Shown: in pieces, positions 13,368 to 21,851 of the stretch | Numbering within the stretch: the stretch's first letter is position 1 | Layout: every line of letters begins with the position of its first letter | DNA from: Verrucomicrobiota bacterium | GTDB lineage: Bacteria; Verrucomicrobiota; Verrucomicrobiia; Opitutales; Opitutaceae | Assembly (NCBI GenBank): GCA_023446735.1 | Contig: JAEXPQ010000084.1 | Coordinates: forward strand, 1-22,813 | DNA length: 22,813 nucleotides | Direction of reading: 5' to 3' | The notes under the pieces: model-generated | Seen by the model: the letters and a program-made list of their open reading frames with translations, nothing else | Databases searched by the model: none | What the model was told of the DNA's origin: nothing | Translations under genes and position numbers: made by a program

Positions 13368-15983
13368 TCAGGGCTGTGTCACGCGCACGCGCAGGAACTG
13401 CCGGGACTTCGCGGCCGTGGTCGCGGTGCTCCGATAGGTAACAGTCTCGAAGAAGCCGGAGGCATCGGGCACGGCGGCGCCCTGCTGCACGAGCGCGGCG
13501 GGCGCGCTGCTCCAGGTGACGAGATCGTCGGAGATCTCGGCCACGACGCTCACGCCGCTCGCACGCTGGAACGTCAGCGCGAGGTACTGGCTGCCGCCCA
13601 CCGTCACGAGCGACGGAGCGGGCGCCGCCTCGCGCACGTCCGGCGCGTGGGCGAGACCGTATTCGAGGAGATTGCTCATGCCGTCGCCATCGGGATCGGC
13701 CGTCGGACCGACGATCGCGGTGTTGCCTCCGGCATCGGGGAAATGGTCGGCGATCCAGTCCGCAAACGCGGGCACCTGTTCGGGCACGAACTCGATCCAG
13801 TTGCAGTCGAAGCCACCCGTGTTGCAGTCGAGCTGCAGCAGGTCGGTGCCGGCGGAGAGCGCGACACCCGGCACGTCGAGATCCACGAAGGTGTCCCAGC
13901 TTCCGGTGGCAGGCACCGTGAGCGGACCGGCCACCACGGCGCCCTTCCACCGCAACGAGATCGCACCGGTCGAGGCGGAGTCGGAGCCGTTGGCGACCCG
14001 CAGGCGCACGTTGTAGCTCCCGGTGACCGGCACCATCAGCGTATAGCGCAACCACTCGCCCGGCTCGGTGTAACCGATCTTCAACCCCGGAGCGTCCGCC
14101 CCCGGCTCGATCGCCACGATGTCGACATCATGATTGCTGCCATCGGTCCGCACCCGGGATGGACCCTGGCGGGCATCAACATCGTGATACGCAACGCCCT
14201 CGCCGCCCTCGTCGTAGTCCTCGGCCTCGATCCGCACCCCGGCGGACCCGACGACGGGCAACGCCCGCAACACCACATCCACCCGCACCGTGGCGCTGCC
14301 GCCACGCCCGTCGGCAAGCACAACCTCGAACGAGTCGGCCCCGACATAACCCGGCGACGAACGGTAGTGCACCAACCCGTCCAAATCCACGCTCGCGGCG
14401 CCGTGCGCCGGAACCTGCCCGATGCTCCAGTCCAAGGGATCGCCGTCGGGGTCGCTGCCGGCCAAGGCGCCCGTGATCGCGCGCCCCGCGAGGCCCCGCC
14501 AGTCGCGCACCACCGGTCCGGCGATCGTCGGTGCGTGGTTGAGCCCACCACCCTCGCCTTCGACCAGCACCGAGGTCTTCAGCACCTGCGGCACCGGCGA
14601 GGCGGCGCGCACGGTCACCGTGTAGAGCCCGGGCGAGGCGTAGCGGTGTGCGATGATCGGTTGCGGTCCGGAGACCGTCTGCACCGGCGAGCCATCGCCG
14701 AAGTCGATCGTGCGCGAGTTGCACTCGCTGGCGAACGGATGGTGGCGGATCGTCATCTCGTCGCCCGGCCCGATTCCGCGAACCGGGTACTGGTAGAGGA
14801 AGCCGACGATGGGCAGCTGCCCCGCCGCGCCGGAGTTGAAGACACGCACCTGGGTGAATCCCCGCTCCTCGCGCCCGTCGTCGAAGAACACGCGCAGCTC
14901 CTCCGCATAGAAGCCGGCTGTCGGCGCCGTGAGCACCGCGGTGGGACCGTCGACCGTGGTGCCGTCGTGCAAGATCCACCGGTAGCCGGTGATCGTGCGG
15001 CCCGGCCGGGCGAGCGAACGACGGGCATCGAGCGTGAGCGTTTCGCCCGCCAACATGAACTGGTAGCCGCCGGCGACTGGGATGCCGGCGTCGGGGTAGT
15101 CGCGCAGATAGGCGTCCGCCGCGAAGGGGAAACTGCCCGGCTCCTCCGCGCCCCAACTGATGTCGTAGTGAACGTGCGGATCGGCGTTGCTGTTGCCGCG
15201 ATTGCCGGTGAGGCCGAGCACCTGCCCGGCCGCCACCTGCTGGCCGGCCACCACGGCGATGTTGGCCGCGTTCATGTGCGCTGCCCAGAAGAGCGTGCCG
15301 TCCGCGCTCGTCGTCTGCACCCCGGTGCCCTCGGTCGACGCCACGCCCGCCTCCGGCGCGAGCACCGGCAGCCGATCCGGCACGGCCCCGAAATCCTCGC
15401 CCTTGTGGTAGTAGGTCGTGCTCACGTCCTGCGGCACGACGCCCAGCCAGGTGTTGTTGTAGGTCGTCGCGTGCCAGCGGTACTCGCCCACCGGGAAACG
15501 CAGGCCGACTGGCCCCCACGACTCTCCCGCCGCGGTGAAGCGCAGGCGGATGCGCTTTGGGATGTTCACCGGGTACACATCGTCGGTGCCGAGCCATTCC
15601 TTCGTGCCGTCGAGGTACAACCGCAGCCCGGCCGCCGTCACCGGATACTGGAACGGCCGCGCCACCAGCTCGATCTCCTCACCGTCCACCAGCAGGCGCA
15701 CGCGCACCGCGTAGTTCACGCGTTTGTCGACGGACGTCGTCGGGAAGGGCATCGTCTCGTACTTTATCGCCGGCTGGCCGGTCCCGTCGTTGAGAATGCG
15801 GAACGTATGCGCCACCCCGTCGCGGGTCGCCGTCACCGTCTCGCCCGGATTCACGTCAACGGTGCTCGGCCAACGCAAGGGAGCCGCAACGAGAGCCTGA
15901 CCCGCCCACAGGCTCCAGATCAGCAGGACAACCAGCCGCCACCACCGCGGCGGCGTCTCCCGCTTCCGCCCGCACCAGACCAC
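13368..15983 (-). CDS. Exported M23 (LytM) metallopeptidase with PKD-like, cadherin-like and CBM6 modules
   Basis: With the GTG start at 15983 the protein is 871 residues and has a conventional signal peptide (positive WW-R region, LVVLLIWSLWAGQALVA core). The frame is open to an ATG at 16091 (907 residues), but that gives an odd Gly/Ser-rich extension, so the start is uncertain. The M23 domain has the zinc ligands His193 and Asp197 (HKGEDFGA) and His272 (DPHVHYDIS), with His236 and His270 as catalytic partners. Two PKD-like domains follow (about 298-381 and 400-470, the second with DFGDG). Next are a cadherin-like domain (483-570), CBM6 (582-733, starting RIEAEDYDEGG), a DPDGDGMSNLLEY calcium-type motif near 765, and a C-terminal 'E.S.DL.TW' module. 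M23 enzymes cut peptide bridges in peptidoglycan or Gly-rich proteins. The sugar-binding module suggests it is targeted to a polysaccharide or cell surface. Confidence 0.9.
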   Translation of the reverse strand: MVWCGRKRETPPRWWRLVVLLIWSLWAGQALVAAPLRWPSTVDVNPGETVTATRDGVAHTFRILNDGTGQPAIKYETMPFPTTSVDKRVNYAVRVRLLVDGEEIELVARPFQYPVTAAGLRLYLDGTKEWLGTDDVYPVNIPKRIRLRFTAAGESWGPVGLRFPVGEYRWHATTYNNTWLGVVPQDVSTTYYHKGEDFGAVPDRLPVLAPEAGVASTEGTGVQTTSADGTLFWAAHMNAANIAVVAGQQVAAGQVLGLTGNRGNSNADPHVHYDISWGAEEPGSFPFAADAYLRDYPDAGIPVAGGYQFMLAGETLTLDARRSLARPGRTITGYRWILHDGTTVDGPTAVLTAPTAGFYAEELRVFFDDGREERGFTQVRVFNSGAAGQLPIVGFLYQYPVRGIGPGDEMTIRHHPFASECNSRTIDFGDGSPVQTVSGPQPIIAHRYASPGLYTVTVRAASPVPQVLKTSVLVEGEGGGLNHAPTIAGPVVRDWRGLAGRAITGALAGSDPDGDPLDWSIGQVPAHGAASVDLDGLVHYRSSPGYVGADSFEVVLADGRGGSATVRVDVVLRALPVVGSAGVRIEAEDYDEGGEGVAYHDVDARQGPSRVRTDGSNHDVDIVAIEPGADAPGLKIGYTEPGEWLRYTLMVPVTGSYNVRLRVANGSDSASTGAISLRWKGAVVAGPLTVPATGSWDTFVDLDVPGVALSAGTDLLQLDCNTGGFDCNWIEFVPEQVPAFADWIADHFPDAGGNTAIVGPTADPDGDGMSNLLEYGLAHAPDVREAAPAPSLVTVGGSQYLALTFQRASGVSVVAEISDDLVTWSSAPAALVQQGAAVPDASGFFETVTYRSTATTAAKSRQFLRVRVTQP

Positions 15984-16394
15984 TCCGCCGCCACCACGTC
16001 CGACTGACGCCACGCCCGAATGGGTCGTGGCGGCAGGGGAAGACGATCCAGCGCGAAAGCGCGGTTCACAGCGGGAGCACTCGGGGTTCATCGGGTTCGC
16101 GGGTGGGCAGGAACCACGCGCCGGCGCGGGTCCAATCGTGCATCGTGGCGCGCGAGCACCCGGCGTCCATTAGTCGAAAGTCGTAACGACCGGTTTCACA
16201 GTTTCCTCGAAGATGAAGCAACCTCATGTGGCGAGTATAAGTCCCACACCGTCACCGCATCCGAGGAGCGCAGGTCCGCGACAGAGGGCGCACGCGGGCC
16301 GAGCTTGCGCCCTGCCCGGAGGCATGCGGCGACCCGCCGACAGCCAACCGAGTCTCTTCCGACCGTGGAGAACCGGTGTTCCGCAGGCGTCCGC
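15984..16394. other. Intergenic region between the M23 and M32 peptidase genes
   Basis: No gene is supported here, apart from the possible N-terminal extension of the M23 gene up to 16091. Two items stand out. A -10-like TATACT on the minus strand at 16234-16239 could serve the leftward M23 operon, but it has no recognisable -35. A hairpin at 16286-16312 has perfect 7-bp arms GGGCGCA and TGCGCCC around a 13-base loop. It lies downstream of the M32 gene on the minus strand and might end that transcript, although no T-run follows. Confidence 0.45.
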
Positions 16395-17885
16395 TCAGCC
16401 TCCGTACAGCGGCAGGTAGCGTTCGCCCAGGTAGCGCACGAGATGCCGCGGCGAGATTCCCTCCCCGGTCACCGCCTGCACCAACGCCTCGGTTTCGAGC
16501 CGCCGGCCGCGTTCATGGATGTGGCCGCGCAGCCAACCGAGCAGACGGTCGAAACGTCCCGCCGCGAAATCGTCCTGCAACCCGGGCAACGCCACCTGCG
16601 CCGCATACCAGAGCTGCGCCGCGATCATGTTGCCGAGGCAATAGCTCGGGAAATACCCAAACGCCCCGCCCGACCAGTGCACATCCTGGAGACACCCTTC
16701 GCCGTCGTGCGCCGGGGTGAGACCGAGCAGCTCCTGCGCGAGCGCGTTCCACGCCGCCGGCAGGTCCGCCACCGCGAGCTCGCCGCGAAACAACCGCTGC
16801 TCGATCTCGAACCGCAGGATGATGTGCAGGTTGTACGTCACCTCGTCGGAATCGACGCGGATCAACGTGGGCGCGACCTCGTTGATCGCGAGGTAGAGCG
16901 CATCCGACGCGACCCCATCGAGCCGTGGCGCGAAGCGCGCACGGAACCTCGGCTCCCAGAAACTCCAGAACGCCCGGCTGCGCGCCACCTGATTCTCCCA
17001 CAAGCGGCTCTGCGATTCGTGGATACCCATGCCCACCGCCTCGCCCAGCGGCGTGCCGATCCACTCGCGCGGCAGCCCCTGCTCGTAGAGCCCGTGGCCG
17101 GTCTCGTGAATCGCGCTGAAGAGCGAATCGAGCGGGTTGTCCGCGTCGAAACGCGTCGTCATCCGGATGTCGTGCCCGTCGCCCGAGCAGAACGGGTGCA
17201 GCGACACATCGATCCGCCCGCGCCCGTAGTCGAAGCCGAGCGCCGTCGTCACTTCGCGGAGAAACTCGCGCTGCTGCTCGACCGGGAACTCCTTCAGCAG
17301 CCCGCGGGGCGCCTTCACCGGCGAGCCGACGATCCGTCGCGCCAGCGGCACGAGGTCGCGCTTCAGCTCGGCAAACAGCGCCGTGAACCGCGCCGCCGTC
17401 ATCCCCGGGTCGTGCTTGTCGAGCGCGTGATTGTAGGCATCGGCCAACCCGAGCAACGCCGCCTCGCGCCGCGCCATCCCGAGCTGGCGCTCCAGGAACG
17501 GCGCGAACTTCGCGAAATCACGCGCCGCCCGCGCTTCGGCCCACGCATGGTACGACTCGCTGTCGAGCCGCGCCTTCTCGGCCACGAACGCCGCCGGCAG
17601 CCTAGTCAGCCGGTCGTAGTCCTTGCGCGCGTGCCGCCGCAATACGCGTTCCTCCTCGCTCGCGCCGTCACCGAGGGCCTCGAGCGCAGCCAGCGACGCC
17701 CCGATGCGCGGGTTGGTCGCCTCGCGGTGCTGGAGCTCGGCCAGCAACGCCGACTGTTCCGCCCGGCGCTCCGCCGAATCGCTCGGCAAGTTCACCTGCT
17801 CATCCCAGCTCAGGACGCTCTGGACGGAGGCGACGACATTGGCGCGTTTGAGATCGGCGACGAGGGTGGCGGCGGCGGGCGACAT
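16395..17885 (-). CDS. Carboxypeptidase Taq-type metallopeptidase (M32)
   Basis: This 496-residue protein is close to the usual M32 length of about 500. It carries the zinc motif HETGH (His260, Glu261, His264) and the third-ligand segment GIHESQSRLWEN (Glu290 in HES). Other M32 hallmarks are VLSWDEQVNLP near the N-terminus, RMTTRFDADNPLDSLFSAIHETGHGLYEQGLP, and the closing FGYFPSYCLGNMIAAQL. M32 enzymes remove single residues from peptide C-termini and act in the cytoplasm; no signal peptide is present. I chose ATG 17885 because family members begin just before this point; an in-frame start at 17909 adds eight unconserved residues. It appears to be its own transcription unit, separated from the upstream gene by the paired palindromes at 17953-18007. 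Confidence 0.96.
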   Translation of the reverse strand: MSPAAATLVADLKRANVVASVQSVLSWDEQVNLPSDSAERRAEQSALLAELQHREATNPRIGASLAALEALGDGASEEERVLRRHARKDYDRLTRLPAAFVAEKARLDSESYHAWAEARAARDFAKFAPFLERQLGMARREAALLGLADAYNHALDKHDPGMTAARFTALFAELKRDLVPLARRIVGSPVKAPRGLLKEFPVEQQREFLREVTTALGFDYGRGRIDVSLHPFCSGDGHDIRMTTRFDADNPLDSLFSAIHETGHGLYEQGLPREWIGTPLGEAVGMGIHESQSRLWENQVARSRAFWSFWEPRFRARFAPRLDGVASDALYLAINEVAPTLIRVDSDEVTYNLHIILRFEIEQRLFRGELAVADLPAAWNALAQELLGLTPAHDGEGCLQDVHWSGGAFGYFPSYCLGNMIAAQLWYAAQVALPGLQDDFAAGRFDRLLGWLRGHIHERGRRLETEALVQAVTGEGISPRHLVRYLGERYLPLYGG

Positions 17886-17952
17886 GCCCGCGGAGCATGG
17901 CGGCCGCATCGCGTTTCACAAGCAGCGCCTCCGATGGCCCGATGGCGAAACG

Positions 17953-18007
17953 GTAGGTGAGCGTGCTTGCACGCGCATTTCGGGCGCGAGCAAGCGCGCT
18001 GGCCCAC
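17953..18007. repeat. Degenerate REPIN-like paired inverted palindromes
   Basis: The left half begins GTAGG and contains GAGCGTGCTTGCACGCG (17959-17975), identical over 17 bases to 18604-18620. The right half is an inverted relative (GCGCG, AGCAAG, CGCGC at 17984-17999, ending CCCAC, the complement of GTGGG). Each half folds into its own hairpin. It lies between the Cys/His-tail protein gene and the M32 gene. The shared core and head-to-head layout suggest the same element family as 18600-18656, with small changes. Confidence 0.6.
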
Positions 18008-18027
18008 GCCACCAGCGAGCCACTGGC

Positions 18028-18465
18028 TCAATGGCTCTCGCAGGTGCAGGCGTACTCGGCGCGGTTGCAACCCCCGCAATGGCCGAGGTTGAGGTCGATG
18101 CGGAAGTTCTGCGGCTTCGCCTCCGGCGTGGCGCGCACCTGCACGACCACGCGATACGTGCCGCCGGCGGGAAGGGTCTCCTTGGTCGCGAAGCCGAACT
18201 CGGTCTGCACCACCTCCAGTTTCACCCGACCGCTCGCCGGCTCGGCGGTGACGGTCACCAGCTGCGTGGTGGGCGCCACCGGTTTCAGCGCGGAGTCGTA
18301 GAAACGGATCTCCGCCTTCCGCTCCGCATTCACGACGAACTCGGCGCGCGCCGGCTCCGTCTCGAGCAGCCGCCCGCCCGCCGGGCCGCCGACGATCTTC
18401 TCTGCGTGGACGAGGACCGCCGCGCACAGCGCGACGACGAGGGACAACAGGGTCTTGGTCTTCAT
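18028..18465 (-). CDS. Small exported protein with Cys/His-rich tail, possible metal binder
   Basis: This 145-residue protein has a signal peptide (1-21, VHA cleavage) and a middle part predicted from its sequence pattern to be a beta-sandwich. The last 17 residues carry four cysteines and two histidines (H129, C130, C133, C140, C142, H145; GHCGGC...ACTCESH), an arrangement suited to binding soft metal ions in the periplasm. I do not recognise a named family. It is the next leftward gene after the heavy-metal RND pump, 187 bases away, with palindromic repeats in between. That context supports a metal chaperone or buffering role, but this is inference. No Shine-Dalgarno precedes the ATG. Confidence 0.85.
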   Translation of the reverse strand: MKTKTLLSLVVALCAAVLVHAEKIVGGPAGGRLLETEPARAEFVVNAERKAEIRFYDSALKPVAPTTQLVTVTAEPASGRVKLEVVQTEFGFATKETLPAGGTYRVVVQVRATPEAKPQNFRIDLNLGHCGGCNRAEYACTCESH

Positions 18466-18544
18466 GGATTGGATGGTTTGGAAGGTTGGGACGTGAACAA
18501 CGGTCCCGCCACCAGACGGTGGACAGTAGCTTCTCCGATGGTGG

Positions 18545-18563
18545 GGCGGGCTCTACGCCCGCC
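18545..18563. repeat. Short palindromic hairpin in the pump to Cys-tail protein intergenic region
   Basis: GGCGGGC (18545-18551), loop TCTAC, GCCCGCC (18557-18563) form a perfect 7-bp stem; GATGG before it and CCATC after it extend the symmetry imperfectly. On the minus strand it is downstream of the RND pump gene and upstream of the Cys/His-tail gene. It may be another repeat family or an mRNA 3'-end stabiliser. No T-run follows. Confidence 0.45.
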
Positions 18564-18599
18564 ATCTGGACTCGAGCCGAAGCCGCTCCGGTGATCGAG

Positions 18600-18656
18600 G
18601 TAGGAGCGTGCTTGCACGCGATCGGCGCTCGGAATCGCCTGCGAGCAGGCTCCTAC
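18600..18656. repeat. REPIN-like pair of inverted REP palindromes
   Basis: Left REP: GTAGGAGC, then hairpin GCGTGC-TT-GCACGC (18606-18619). Right REP, inverted: hairpin GCCTGC-GA-GCAGGC (18637-18650), then GCTCCTAC, the exact complement of GTAGGAGC. The 5' GTAG tetranucleotide before a hairpin is the hallmark of REP sequences mobilised by RAYT (Y1-type) transposases, known best from Pseudomonas and enterics. The two halves form one long imperfect palindrome. The terminal CTA at 18653-18655 is the TAG stop of the RND pump gene. Confidence 0.75.
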
Positions 18657-21600
18657 AACGGAGTGTTTGGTGGCCATACTTCGCTCCTCCCTCCCGCCCG
18701 CGGTTTCCGCCGCCGCGCTTCGACGAGGTCGTAGAGCACCGGCAGCACGACCAACGTGAGGAACGTCGAGCTCACGATTCCTCCGATGACAACCGTCGCG
18801 AGCGGGCGTTGCACCTCGGCGCCGGGGCCGGTGGCGAGCGCCATCGGCACGAAGCCGAGCGAGGCCACCAGCGCCGTCATGAGCTTCGGACGCAACCGCG
18901 TGAGCGTGCCCTCGACCACCGCCGCGCGCAGCGCCCGGCCCTCGCCGCGGAGCTGGTTGATGTAGCTGATCAGCATAATGCCGTTGAGCACCGCGATGCC
19001 GGCGAGCGCGATGAAGCCGACCGCCGCCGAAATCGTGAACGGCAGCCCGCGCAGCTCCAACGCGAGCACGCCGCCGGCCGCCGCAAGCGGCACGCTCACG
19101 AAGATCAGCGCCGCCTGCCGCGCGCTGCCGAAGCTCGCGTACGTGAGCGCGAAAATGAGGGCGAGCGCCACGGGCACGACCACCGCAAGGCGCGCACGTG
19201 CCGCCTGCAGGTTCTCGAACTGCCCGCCGAACTCGAAGTAGTAACCCGTCGGGAATTTCACGGCGCCGCGCAGCTTCGCGCTGGCCTCGCGCACGAAGCC
19301 GTCGGTGTCGCGACCGCGCACGTTGACGAGGATCGCCACGCGCCGCTGAGTGTCCTCGCGGGCGATGAGGCCCACACGGTCCGCGACGGCGATATCCGCA
19401 ATCCGCCCAAGCGGCACCTGCACGCCGTCGTTCTCCGCCGTGCGCACCGGAAGTTCGCGCAACGCGGCCAGATCCAGCCGCGCAGCCTCGGGCAACCGGA
19501 CCACAACATCGAACCGCCGGCTGCCCTCGACGAGCGCGCCGGCCTCCTCGCCGGCGAGCGCGGTGGCGACGACGCCGTTGATTTCATCGGCGTGGAGATT
19601 GAGCCGGCGGAGCGCATCGCGCTTCGGTGTGATCTCCAGCATCGGGAGCCGCCCGAGCGCGTCGAACTCGACGTCGGCGCCGCCGGGGATCGTGCGCAAC
19701 ACATCGCGGCACTCGACGGCGAGGCGCTCGAGTTCGGCGAAGTCGTCGCCGTAGATCTTCAGCGCGAGATCGGCGCGCGCGCCGGCCATCATCTCGTTGA
19801 AACGCAGCTGTACCGGCTGCGTGAACAGGTGCGCCTGGCCGGGGATCGTCGCCGCGAGTTCGCGACGCATGAGCTCCACCAGCTCGGCCTTCGTGACCCG
19901 GCGGCCGTCGATCTCGCGCCATTCCGCGCGCGGCCGAAGCCGCACGTAGGTGTCGGAGGTGTTCGGCCCCATCGGGTCCATCGCGATCTCGGCGGTGCCG
20001 AGGCGCGCAAAAATGCCGGCGATCTCCGGAAACCTAGTGAGTAGCAGACGCTCGGTGCGCTTCTGGAGATCGATCGAGTCGGCGAGGCCCACGCTGTTGC
20101 CGCGGATCATCTGGATCGCGAGCGAGCCCTCGTCGAGCTGCGGCAGAAACTCCGCGCCGAGCCCGGCGAAGCGCCAGCCGGCGAACACGAACAACGCCAC
20201 CGCCGCCACGACCACCACCGCGCGCCGCCGCAGCGCCCAGGCGAGCAGCGGCGTGTAGAGCGCCTTCGCGGCGCGCACGATGCGGCCGTCGTGTTCCTCA
20301 AGCCGGCCGCGCAGCAGCCACGAGCAGAGGACCGGCATCAACGTGAGCGCCAACGCGAGCGCGCCGCCGAGGGCGAGCATCACCGCGATGGCCATCGGGC
20401 GGAACATCTTCCCCTCGATGCCGGTAAGCGCGAGCACCGGCGCGTACACGACGGTGATGATGAGCACTCCGAAGAACATCGGCCGCGCCACCTCGCGCGC
20501 CGAGGTGCGCACCTCGCGAAGCCGCTCCTCGGCGGTGAGCGCGCGGCCGAGCGTGCGCTGGCGCTCGGCGAGATGGCGGAGGATGTTCTCCACCATCACC
20601 ACCGCGCCGTCGACGATCAGGCCAAAGTCGATCGCGCCGAGGCTCATCAGGTTCGCGCTCCACTTTCCTTGGACGAGACCGGTGAGCAGGAAGAGGAACG
20701 AGAGCGGGATCGCCAGCGCCACGATCGCCGCCGCGCGCCAGTTGCCAAGCACGGCGAACAGGATCGCGGCCACGAGCACCGCGCCCTCGAAGAGGTTCGC
20801 GCGCACGGTGGCGATGGTCGCATTCACGAGATCGGAGCGATCATAGACGACGCGGATCTCCATCCCCGGCGGGAGCTTGGCCTCGATCGCGCGCAGCCGC
20901 GCCACCGCGGCCTCGGCCACGAGCCGGCTGTTCTCGCCGGCGAGCATGATCGCCGCGCCGGTGACCGACTCCTCGCCATCCTCGGTCGACGCGCCCGTGC
21001 GCACCGCCGAGCCGATGCCGACCGTCGCGAGGTCGCCGAGCAGGATCGGCTCCGCGGCGGCGGCGAACTTCACGGGCAGCCGCGCGAGGTCCGCGGCGAT
21101 CTTCACACGGGTGTCGGCGCGCACGACCACGGCCTCGCCGCCGAGCTCGAGCACGCCGCCGCCGGCGTTGGCGGTGCTCTTGCGCACGACGTCGACCAGT
21201 TCCGAGAACGCGACGCCCGCCGCGGCGAGCTTCGCCGGATCGGGTTCGACCACGATCTGCTTCTCGTAACCACCGATCGCATTCACCTCCGCCAGCCCCG
21301 GCGTCGCGCGCAGGAGCGGTTTCACGAGGAAGTCGTGCGTGAGCCGCAGCTCGCGCAGTTGCTCCGCGCGGTCGGCGGGTTTCTGCGCGGCATCGCCGCG
21401 ATAGCGCACGGTGTAGTAGACGATCTCGCCGAGGCCCGTGGCGATTGGCGCGAGCGTGGGCGAGACGTCGGCCGGGAGCGCATCGCGAGCGTGGGCGAGG
21501 CGCTCGTTGACGAGTTGCCGCAACAGGTAGAGGTCGGACCCGTCGCGGAAGTTCATGGTGACCTGCGAGAGACCGAACTTCGAGAGCGAGCGCAGCTCCA

Positions 21601-21838
21601 CCATCCCCGGCAGGCCGGCCATCTCCATCTCGATGGGCACGGTGACGAGCGTCTCGATCTCGTCGGGCGCGAGACCGCCGACGGCGGTGTTGATCTGTAC
21701 CTGAGGACTGGTGATGTCCGGCACCGCGTCGACGGTCACGTGGAACGCCGACCACACGCCGGCCGCGACGAGCGCGAGCACCGCGGCGACCACGAAGGCG
21801 CGGCGGCGCAGGGAGAAATCGATCAGTTTTTCCAACAT
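18653..21838 (-). CDS. Heavy-metal efflux RND pump, CzcA/CusA family
   Basis: This 1061-residue inner-membrane pump is full length for the family. Near the N-terminus it has the standard DAVPDITSPQVQINTAVGGLAPDEIE segment. The TM4 motif is DFGLIVDGAVVMVEN with Asp404, Asp410 and Glu417, the pattern assigned to divalent-cation exporters (Zn, Co, Cd, Ni). Cu/Ag pumps have a different motif there. The last hydrophobic helices are present (RRPLATVVIGGIVSSTFLTLVVLPVLYDLVEARRR region). It drives proton-coupled export together with the adaptor, whose gene ends 13 bases upstream, and the TolC-type channel. The stop codon lies inside the REPIN-like repeat at 18600-18656, so the last residues may have been altered by repeat insertion. 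Confidence 0.96.
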   Translation of the reverse strand: MLEKLIDFSLRRRAFVVAAVLALVAAGVWSAFHVTVDAVPDITSPQVQINTAVGGLAPDEIETLVTVPIEMEMAGLPGMVELRSLSKFGLSQVTMNFRDGSDLYLLRQLVNERLAHARDALPADVSPTLAPIATGLGEIVYYTVRYRGDAAQKPADRAEQLRELRLTHDFLVKPLLRATPGLAEVNAIGGYEKQIVVEPDPAKLAAAGVAFSELVDVVRKSTANAGGGVLELGGEAVVVRADTRVKIAADLARLPVKFAAAAEPILLGDLATVGIGSAVRTGASTEDGEESVTGAAIMLAGENSRLVAEAAVARLRAIEAKLPPGMEIRVVYDRSDLVNATIATVRANLFEGAVLVAAILFAVLGNWRAAAIVALAIPLSFLFLLTGLVQGKWSANLMSLGAIDFGLIVDGAVVMVENILRHLAERQRTLGRALTAEERLREVRTSAREVARPMFFGVLIITVVYAPVLALTGIEGKMFRPMAIAVMLALGGALALALTLMPVLCSWLLRGRLEEHDGRIVRAAKALYTPLLAWALRRRAVVVVAAVALFVFAGWRFAGLGAEFLPQLDEGSLAIQMIRGNSVGLADSIDLQKRTERLLLTRFPEIAGIFARLGTAEIAMDPMGPNTSDTYVRLRPRAEWREIDGRRVTKAELVELMRRELAATIPGQAHLFTQPVQLRFNEMMAGARADLALKIYGDDFAELERLAVECRDVLRTIPGGADVEFDALGRLPMLEITPKRDALRRLNLHADEINGVVATALAGEEAGALVEGSRRFDVVVRLPEAARLDLAALRELPVRTAENDGVQVPLGRIADIAVADRVGLIAREDTQRRVAILVNVRGRDTDGFVREASAKLRGAVKFPTGYYFEFGGQFENLQAARARLAVVVPVALALIFALTYASFGSARQAALIFVSVPLAAAGGVLALELRGLPFTISAAVGFIALAGIAVLNGIMLISYINQLRGEGRALRAAVVEGTLTRLRPKLMTALVASLGFVPMALATGPGAEVQRPLATVVIGGIVSSTFLTLVVLPVLYDLVEARRRKPRAGGRSEVWPPNTPL

Positions 21839-21851
21839 GGTGGGAGCGGGC

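Noticed and set aside
13362..13370. Frameshift splitting one M23-propeller protein into two
   Set aside because: The propeller protein has its own signal peptide straight after its ATG, so it is a separate exported protein in a tightly spaced operon.
17953..18656. Possible CRISPR array from repeated GTAGG...GCTTGC units
   Set aside because: Only two related units exist, each a head-to-head palindrome pair, about 600 bases apart with a gene between; there are no regular spacers and no cas genes.
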